Source: Bacillota bacterium (GTDB taxonomy: Bacteria > Bacillota > Sulfobacillia > JAJZYS01 > JAJYTV01). From it: a DNA stretch of 9,336 bases. The stretch spans positions 1 to 9,336 of the forward strand of contig JAJYNV010000370.1 in NCBI GenBank assembly GCA_021786135.1. The letters are read 5' to 3'. The notes below the pieces were generated by a model. The model saw only the letters and a program-made list of their open reading frames with translations, ran no database searches and was not told where the DNA came from. Position 1 is the stretch's first letter, and every line of letters starts with the position of its first letter. This document shows positions 4,969-9,336 of the stretch, in pieces. Both the position numbers and the translations under genes were made by a program.

Positions 4969-6447
4969 GTGAACCCCGAAGAGCCCAGGGCCGAGGCTTG
5001 GCCCGAACCCCAACGCTTCGATAAGCTCAGGGAGCTCGTCTCCCTGGGCGTCAATCCATATGGCCAGCGTTACGTCGTGACGCAGCACGCCGCGGACGTC
5101 GTCGCGCGATGCGACGAACTTCTGGGACAATCCGTGCGTGTCGCCGGACGCATCCGTGCCGTGCGGCTGCACGGAGGTTCCGCATTCTTGGATCTGCACG
5201 ACGAGACGGGCCGCATTCAGGTTTACGTGCGGCGCGATGGCGTTGGAGCAGAGCTTTTCCGCATCCTCGACTATCTGGATCTTGGGGACTTCCTCGGAGT
5301 CGAGGGATCGGTCTTCCGCACGCGCCGGGGCGAGCCTTCCATTGATGCGACGACCTATGTGCCGCTCGGCAAGGCTCTCAGGCCGCCGCCCGAGAAGTAC
5401 CATGGTCTCCAGGACACCGACCTCAGGTATCGCCAGCGCTATCTCGACCTCATGGCGAATCCCGAAGTGCGCGAGATCTTCCGCCGCCGGTCGGCCGTTC
5501 TGCGCTCTTTGCGGCACACTCTCGACGAGCGGGGCTATCTAGAGGTTGAGACGCCCGTCCTGCACGCGATGGCGGGCGGCGCTAGTGCACGCCCCTTCGA
5601 GACGCACCACAACGCGCTCGACATGCAGCTCTACCTGCGCATCGCGCTGGAGCTTCATCTGAAGCGGCTGCTGGTCGGTGGTTTCGAGCGCGTCTACGAG
5701 ATCGGCCGGGTCTTCCGCAACGAGGGTATTTCGACGCGGCACAACCCCGAGTTCACGATGCTCGAGTGCTATGAGGCGTACGCCGACCGCGAGGTCATGA
5801 TGGATCTCACCGAGGAGCTCGTGCGCGATGCGGCGCTCGCTTCCCTCGGCACGACGCGCTTTACCTTCCAGGGAGAGGAGTTCGACGCCGGGCCGACCTG
5901 GCGCCGCGCAACCTTCGGCGAGCTCGTCCGCGAATACGGCGGACCCGACCTCGACCGCTTCCACGAGGAGCAGGACTGGCGGCGGGCAGCTTCCGAGGCA
6001 GGCATCGACCCTGTCCAACCCATCACGAAAATCATGGACGACATTTTCGAACACTATGCGCAGCCCCATCTGCGCCAGCCGACGTTTGTTCTGGACCACC
6101 CGTCGTTGATGTCCCCGCTCGCCAAGCGGGCCCAGGATCCGCGCTACGCCTTGCGTTTCGAGGCCTTCCTGGCAGGCATGGAGCTCGGCAACGCTTACAG
6201 CGAGCAGAACGATGCCCAAGCCCAGCGGGCTGCCTTTGAATTGCAGGCGCGACAGCGGCAACTTGGTGACGAGGAGGCGCACGGGTTCGACGAGGACTTC
6301 CTGCTGGCTCTCGAATACGGCATGCCGCCGGCCGGCGGCCTTGGTGTCGGCGTGGACAGGCTGTGCATGCTGCTCTTCGATGCGCCGTCCCTGCGCGAAG
6401 TGATCCTCTTTCCGCTACAGCGTCCCAAGCCTCAGAAAGAAGGCTAG
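4969..6447 (+). CDS. lysS: Lysyl-tRNA synthetase, class II
   Basis: This 492-residue enzyme charges tRNA-Lys with lysine in the cytoplasm. The anticodon-binding OB fold lies at about 57-135 (VRVAGRIRAVR, AFLDLHDETGRIQVYV). The class II core follows: RSAVLRSLRHTLDERGYLEV and ETPVL (motif 1, about 174-199), GGASARPFETHHNALDM (203-219), motif 2 RVFRNEGISTRHNPEFTMLE (247-266) and motif 3 GLGVGVDRL (457-465), with the SPLAKR and GNAYSEQND segments between them. A small deviation is RIALELHLKRL where RIAPELYLKRL is usual. The GTG start touches the greA stop, with GGGAG about ten bases upstream inside greA. The greA-lysS order is common in Bacillota, and B. subtilis also has lysS just before an rRNA operon. 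No T-box-like leader is present, so lysine-tRNA sensing is not evident. Confidence 0.98.
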   Translation: MNPEEPRAEAWPEPQRFDKLRELVSLGVNPYGQRYVVTQHAADVVARCDELLGQSVRVAGRIRAVRLHGGSAFLDLHDETGRIQVYVRRDGVGAELFRILDYLDLGDFLGVEGSVFRTRRGEPSIDATTYVPLGKALRPPPEKYHGLQDTDLRYRQRYLDLMANPEVREIFRRRSAVLRSLRHTLDERGYLEVETPVLHAMAGGASARPFETHHNALDMQLYLRIALELHLKRLLVGGFERVYEIGRVFRNEGISTRHNPEFTMLECYEAYADREVMMDLTEELVRDAALASLGTTRFTFQGEEFDAGPTWRRATFGELVREYGGPDLDRFHEEQDWRRAASEAGIDPVQPITKIMDDIFEHYAQPHLRQPTFVLDHPSLMSPLAKRAQDPRYALRFEAFLAGMELGNAYSEQNDAQAQRAAFELQARQRQLGDEEAHGFDEDFLLALEYGMPPAGGLGVGVDRLCMLLFDAPSLREVILFPLQRPKPQKEG

Positions 6448-6451
6448 AACC

Positions 6452-7375
6452 ATGAAGCACGTCCTCGGTGTCTCACTTGGATCGTCGCAGCGCGACCACA
6501 CGGTGCAGGTGTCCATGCTGGGCGAGGAGATCGAACTTAGCCGGCGGGGGACGGACGGAGACCTCAATCGCGCAGAACAGCTCATTCGAGAGCACGACGG
6601 CCAGGTTGACGCCATCGGGCTGGGCGGCATCGACGTGTACTTCTTTGCCCGCGGCGAGCGCTATGTGGTGCGCGACGGCTTGCGTCTGATGGAGGCCGCC
6701 CGCGTTACGCCGGCTGTCGATGGGTCGGGCATCAAGGACACCTTGGAGCGCGACGCCGTGCAATACCTCCTGCACAAGACGGAGCTCCTGAAGCCGACGA
6801 CCCGCGTGCTGATGGTTTCTGCCGTGGATCGCTTCGGCATGGCGGAGGCCATCGTCGAGATCGGTTGCCCGATCGTCTTCGGCGACCTTATTTTTTCAGC
6901 CGGCATGCCCTATCCGATCACCACGCTCGACGAACTAGCCGACATTGCGCGGCGCATTCTGCCGGAGATGGCGAAGATGCCCTTCACGATGCTCTATCCG
7001 ACCGGCAAGGAGCAGGAGAAGGGTGGCGCGAGCGAACGGTTCCACGAGTATTACGACGCGGCGGATGTGATCGCCGGCGACTGGCACTTCATTCGCAAGT
7101 ATCTGCCGCCCAGGATCGATGGCAAGTGGATCTTGACGAACACCACGACGGCCAAGGACATCGCCGAGCTGAGGGAACGCGGCGCGACACACGTGGTGAC
7201 GACGACGCCGGAGATGGCGGGTCGCAGCTTCGGCACCAACGTGATCGAAGCAATGATCGTCGCGCTCGCGGGGAAGCGGCCGGAAGAACTCGGACACGCG
7301 GGCTACGCCGAATGGCTGCGACGCCTGCACCTTGAACCGCGCATCGAGAACCTGCAGGGGGGCTCCGCTTCGTGA
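6452..7375 (+). CDS. Conserved protein of the family often annotated 'quinate 5-dehydrogenase'; function unproven
   Basis: This 307-residue protein starts at ATG 6452, four bases after lysS, with AGAAAGAAGG just upstream. It opens with KHVLGVSLGSSQRDH and has DAIGLGGIDVYFFARGERY (53-71), TPAVDGSGIKDTLER (86-100), VLMVSAVDRFGMAEA (119-133), GDLIFSAGMPYP (144-155), VIAGDWHFIRKYLP (206-219), ILTNTTTAKDI (227-237) and VVTTTPEMAGRSFGTNV (248-264). From memory, Bacillota proteins with these motifs are labelled quinate 5-dehydrogenase, but no shikimate-pathway gene is near and a normal quinate/shikimate dehydrogenase signature is not obvious. A nucleotide-binding alpha/beta core is plausible from the VLMVSAVDRFG region. 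No signal peptide or membrane segment was seen. It is clearly in the lysS transcription unit and overlaps the next gene by four bases, so it is likely co-expressed with translation genes. Reaction and substrate are unknown. Confidence 0.8.
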   Translation: MKHVLGVSLGSSQRDHTVQVSMLGEEIELSRRGTDGDLNRAEQLIREHDGQVDAIGLGGIDVYFFARGERYVVRDGLRLMEAARVTPAVDGSGIKDTLERDAVQYLLHKTELLKPTTRVLMVSAVDRFGMAEAIVEIGCPIVFGDLIFSAGMPYPITTLDELADIARRILPEMAKMPFTMLYPTGKEQEKGGASERFHEYYDAADVIAGDWHFIRKYLPPRIDGKWILTNTTTAKDIAELRERGATHVVTTTPEMAGRSFGTNVIEAMIVALAGKRPEELGHAGYAEWLRRLHLEPRIENLQGGSAS

Positions 7376-7734
7376 CCAACTTTACCCCGGACGATATCTA
7401 CGCTGCGCTCGACCAGTTTCGGAGCAAAGTGAACGAAAACCAGCGGCTCCGCCAGATGAATCGCGATTGGAACCGCGACATCGCGGTGGTGGCGAAGGAT
7501 CTGCCGGACGTACAGGCCTGGATCCGCATGCGCGCGGGCGAGATGGATTGGGAGCGCCAGCACTGCGCAGATCCGCATATCGTGCTCACAGCACCTGCCG
7601 AGGTGCTGATCGGCATCTTCCAGGGTCAACGCACGCCCACCGAGCCGTACCTGGACGGCTCTCTGACCCTGCGCGGATCCCAGGAGGATGTGCTGCGACT
7701 CGATTTCGTGTCGCTCATGATCTGGGGCGAGTAG
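7372..7734 (+). CDS. SCP2 sterol-carrier-like small protein
   Basis: This 120-residue protein starts at GTG 7372, overlapping the previous stop by four bases (GTGA), with AGGGGGG about ten bases upstream. The second half fits the SCP2 fold: DPHIVLTAPAEVLIGIFQGQ (67-86), then TPTEPYLDGSLTLRGSQED (88-106) and a final helix DVLRLDFVSLMIWGE. SCP2 domains have a hydrophobic tunnel that binds lipids or other hydrophobic ligands, and in bacteria they occur alone or fused to many enzymes. The N-terminal 65 residues are charged and helical (FRSKVNENQRLRQMNRDWN) and are not part of a typical SCP2 core. No membrane segment or signal is present. It is read in the same frame as the HEAT-repeat gene, with only the TAG at 7732-7734 between the two open frames. 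The SCP2 call rests on pattern only. Confidence 0.68.
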   Translation: MTNFTPDDIYAALDQFRSKVNENQRLRQMNRDWNRDIAVVAKDLPDVQAWIRMRAGEMDWERQHCADPHIVLTAPAEVLIGIFQGQRTPTEPYLDGSLTLRGSQEDVLRLDFVSLMIWGE

Positions 7735-7806
7735 GCGATCGGTTGGGCGCGAGGGGGTGGGCCTACGGCACAGAGGGATGACCTGCTTCAAGAACTCGTC
7801 GATGCG

Positions 7807-9138
7807 TTGAGTCCGGAAGGGTTCGTTGAAACCTGCCGAGACCTGCGCGACGGGATGCTCTTCTATGATCGCGATGTGCTGATCGGCGCCTATACGGGCG
7901 TGGTGGAGGGGCTTGCCTTCAGCGTTTTGCTGCATGCGGCGATCAGATCCCAGGAAGACCTGCAGGCGGCGACAGAGGACCTGCGCACGTTGATTCGCGC
8001 GATGCCGCACAATCTCGACCTGCGGGAATATCCGATGGATATCCAGGCCCTCGCGGAACGGTTTCTCGAAACGGGTGGGCGGTCGATCTATGATGCCTTC
8101 CCTGCCTGGATCGCCATCCTGCATGTGTACGTCGAGCAGGAGTTCAGTGAGGATGACGATAGCGATCGGCTTCTCAGCGAAGCGCGGCGCCTGGTGGAGC
8201 GCGGCAACGAAAGCCAGGCGCTTGCCCGCATCGGACGCGTTGGTACTCTGGCTCTCTGCGGCAGGCGAGTAAGATCCGTCTGGGGACGTATCGTCGGTCC
8301 GCTCGAGCCTTGGCTGCACGCGCTTTATGCCGCTGTCGAAGCGGTCGCGAACGACGACGATTTCAGCTATCCGTTGCGTCCTGTGGCCGAGGAGCGGCTG
8401 CGCCGCGGCGCACGCGGCATCGTGCGAGACCTTTCGCAGCATCGCCGCTGGAATCAGACGGGCGGTGAGGTATGGCGCGAACAGGATGATGTCGACCGCT
8501 TCTACGGCGAGATCATGTCCGGCCAGGGACAGCTCTCTGAAGAGAGCTACGCAGTGCTGCAGCAGCATGGCAGTGAAGTGCTGCCGGTTCTTCTGACGAT
8601 CCTGGGTGCACCCGAGTTGCGGGATGACGATCAGGGGCACGAGCATCTTGCACCTGTGCGAGCGCTCGAAGCTGTGGTTTCGCTGCAGGCAGTCGAGGCC
8701 ACGCCCACGCTGCTCCGCATCGTCGCCGAGGTCGACCCGCAGGATGAGCTGTTTACGGCCGCGCAGACGGCGCTCGTCAAGCTCGGCTCTGCCGTCGCGC
8801 CGCAGGTTCTCTCGTTCGCATCGGGCGAGGCCGATGCCGAAACGGCGATCTATCTCTCCGAAGTGCTGTCGCGCATGGAGAAGGATGAGCGTGTCTTCCG
8901 TTTCCTCATCTCGCTATTCCGGAAGACGTCGTGGTGGGAAGGCAAGGGCGCTTTGGTGCGTGCCTTGGCGGACTACGGCGATGCGCGTGCGCTGCCTCTG
9001 CTGCGCGAGGCACTGCGTCAAGTCGACGAGCGCGACGGGCGCCAGTCCGAACTCTTGCGCGAGGCGATCGGCAGTCTGTCACGTCGCGCCGAGCGGCCGA
9101 AACTGTCGCCGCGTGGACGCCGCATGCGCCGTCCGTAG
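7807..9138 (+). CDS. HEAT-repeat-containing protein, start uncertain
   Basis: From the TTG at 7807 this is 443 residues. The N-terminal 240 are helical and not recognised, with an acidic loop EDDDSD (115-120). From about 282 to 406 come repeated pairs of helices of the HEAT type: LAPVRALEAVVSLQAVEATP, LFTAAQTALVKLG and GKGALVRALADYGDARALP. These form scaffolds for protein contacts. The C-terminus is very basic (KLSPRGRRMRRP), which could contact RNA or DNA. The start is doubtful: the TTG has no ribosome site, while the frame is open back to 7735 and reads DDLLQELVDALSPEGF, which looks coding. A CTG at 7783 has GAGGG five bases upstream and would add eight residues. It ends the lysS block just before the rRNA promoter. 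Its role is unknown; no catalytic motif was seen. Confidence 0.8.
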   Translation: MSPEGFVETCRDLRDGMLFYDRDVLIGAYTGVVEGLAFSVLLHAAIRSQEDLQAATEDLRTLIRAMPHNLDLREYPMDIQALAERFLETGGRSIYDAFPAWIAILHVYVEQEFSEDDDSDRLLSEARRLVERGNESQALARIGRVGTLALCGRRVRSVWGRIVGPLEPWLHALYAAVEAVANDDDFSYPLRPVAEERLRRGARGIVRDLSQHRRWNQTGGEVWREQDDVDRFYGEIMSGQGQLSEESYAVLQQHGSEVLPVLLTILGAPELRDDDQGHEHLAPVRALEAVVSLQAVEATPTLLRIVAEVDPQDELFTAAQTALVKLGSAVAPQVLSFASGEADAETAIYLSEVLSRMEKDERVFRFLISLFRKTSWWEGKGALVRALADYGDARALPLLREALRQVDERDGRQSELLREAIGSLSRRAERPKLSPRGRRMRRP

Positions 9139-9158
9139 CGACATCCAGAACATACCTG

Positions 9159-9187
9159 TTGCAGACGCGTGAAGCGCGTAGTATAGT
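9159..9187 (+). promoter_or_regulatory. rRNA operon promoter
   Basis: TTGCAG (9159-9164) and TATAGT (9182-9187) are separated by exactly 17 bp. The -10 matches five of six consensus bases and the -35 is weaker, as is common for rRNA promoters that depend on other controls. The start point would be near 9194-9195, where a G occurs. The spacer holds the inverted repeat ACGCG-TGAAG-CGCGT (9165-9179). The -35 begins only 21 bases after the HEAT-repeat gene stop. Confidence 0.78.
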
Positions 9188-9194
9188 ATCGCTT

Positions 9195-9309
9195 GTCGCC
9201 GCGAGAGCGGGACGCCGGTGCAGACCGGCTCGGTCTTTGAAAACCGAACAGTAGGAACTTTGCGAGCGAACGTACGAATGTAAAGAGCCAAACGGCTCGA
9301 GCCAAGCAA
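9195..9309 (+). promoter_or_regulatory. 16S rRNA leader with boxA-like antitermination and processing structures
   Basis: This transcribed leader holds the TCTTTGAAAACCGAACA block (9234-9250), a hallmark of Bacillota rRNA leaders and probably the boxA-type NusB/S10 antitermination site. Three overlapping small stems can form: GCCGGT/ACCGGC (9214-9229), GACCG/CGGTC (9223-9235) and CGGT/ACCG (9231-9246). Nearer the 16S is GAGCC-AAAC-GGCTC (9285-9298), in the place of the hairpin that precedes mature 16S in Bacilli. The long processing stem partner would lie beyond the 16S gene and is not visible. No protein gene or tRNA was found here. Confidence 0.7.
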
Positions 9310-9336
9310 TTTGGTGAGAGTTTGATCCTGGCTCAG
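9310..9336 (+). rRNA. rrs: 16S ribosomal RNA, first ~27 bases (truncated by window end)
   Basis: AGAGTTTGATCCTGGCTCAG (9317-9336) is the universal 5' region of bacterial 16S rRNA, the classic 27F primer site. Aligning to E. coli numbering puts position 8 at 9317, so the mature 5' end should be near 9310; it could differ by a few bases. The sequence TTTGGTG just before it is similar to the Bacilli 16S 5' end. The rest of the operon lies outside the window. Confidence 0.97.

Noticed and set aside
4348..5517. Long minus-strand open frame (389 codons) opposite greA and lysS
   Set aside because: It is antisense to two certain genes in a GC-rich sequence where such shadow frames are common; the product matches no family and there is no ribosome site to support it.
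7732..7734. TAG between the SCP2 and HEAT frames as a readthrough, pyrrolysine or suppressed stop
   Set aside because: The SCP2 domain ends naturally before it, and the translated region just after (AIGWARGGGPTAQ) does not look like protein. There is no pyrrolysine context.
7303..8646. Long minus-strand open frame (447 codons) opposite the SCP2 and HEAT genes
   Set aside because: Shadow of the coding frames on the other strand; its composition (scattered H, R, Q) shows no domain, and the plus-strand frames form a tight operon.
9195..9309. A tRNA or small RNA gene before 16S
   Set aside because: No cloverleaf, TTCRA arm or CCA end; the stretch reads as a standard rRNA leader with the TCTTTGAAAAC element.
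1..9336. CRISPR array, insertion sequence, phage or defence island
   Set aside because: No regularly spaced direct repeats, no transposase or integrase motifs, and no terminal repeats were seen; gene content is housekeeping throughout.

Overview
This 9.3 kb window is most likely chromosomal DNA from a GC-rich member of the Bacillota (Firmicutes). The reasons are the strong Shine-Dalgarno sites, the frequent TTG and GTG starts, the adjacent greA-lysS pair, a UPF0173 (YtkL-type) hydrolase, and a 16S rRNA leader of the Bacillales kind (TCTTTGAAAACCGAACA). In Bacillus subtilis, as I recall, lysS also lies just upstream of an rRNA operon. The exact genus cannot be told from the sequence. No transposon, integrase, phage gene or CRISPR array was seen; this is essentially housekeeping DNA with several conserved genes of unknown function.

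Layout. Positions 1-402 carry the 3' end of etfA (electron transfer flavoprotein alpha subunit), followed by a long perfect hairpin shared with the convergent glycerate kinase gene on the minus strand (458-1534). Upstream of the kinase, on the same strand, is an unlisted 41-codon zinc-ribbon protein (1592-1717). Facing away from it is a 34-codon membrane peptide (1843-1947), followed by a metallo-beta-lactamase-fold hydrolase with a C-terminal winged helix (2000-2932). A second perfect hairpin separates this from a convergent UPF0173 metal-dependent hydrolase (2995-3666, minus). Divergent from that is a helix-turn-helix protein with a C-terminal domain of unknown role (3807-4346).

From 4368 a full-consensus sigma-A promoter (TTGACA, 17 bp, TATAAT) drives a tightly packed block: greA, lysS, a gene of the family often labelled 'quinate 5-dehydrogenase', an SCP2-like protein and a HEAT-repeat protein. 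Gaps are 0, 4 and -4 bases, with 72 bases before the last predicted start. The greA leader (about 90 nt) can fold a terminator-like hairpin followed by five T. The block runs without a visible terminator into an rRNA promoter (9159-9187), a structured leader and the first 27 or so bases of 16S rRNA.

How the parts fit: GreA (RNA polymerase rescue), LysS (tRNA charging) and rRNA are all growth machinery, and the three poorly understood genes between lysS and the rRNA operon are probably co-transcribed with them. The most interesting items are the two microproteins, the possible greA attenuator, the unknown three-gene module and the unclear start of the HEAT-repeat gene. I found no convincing new multi-gene system.
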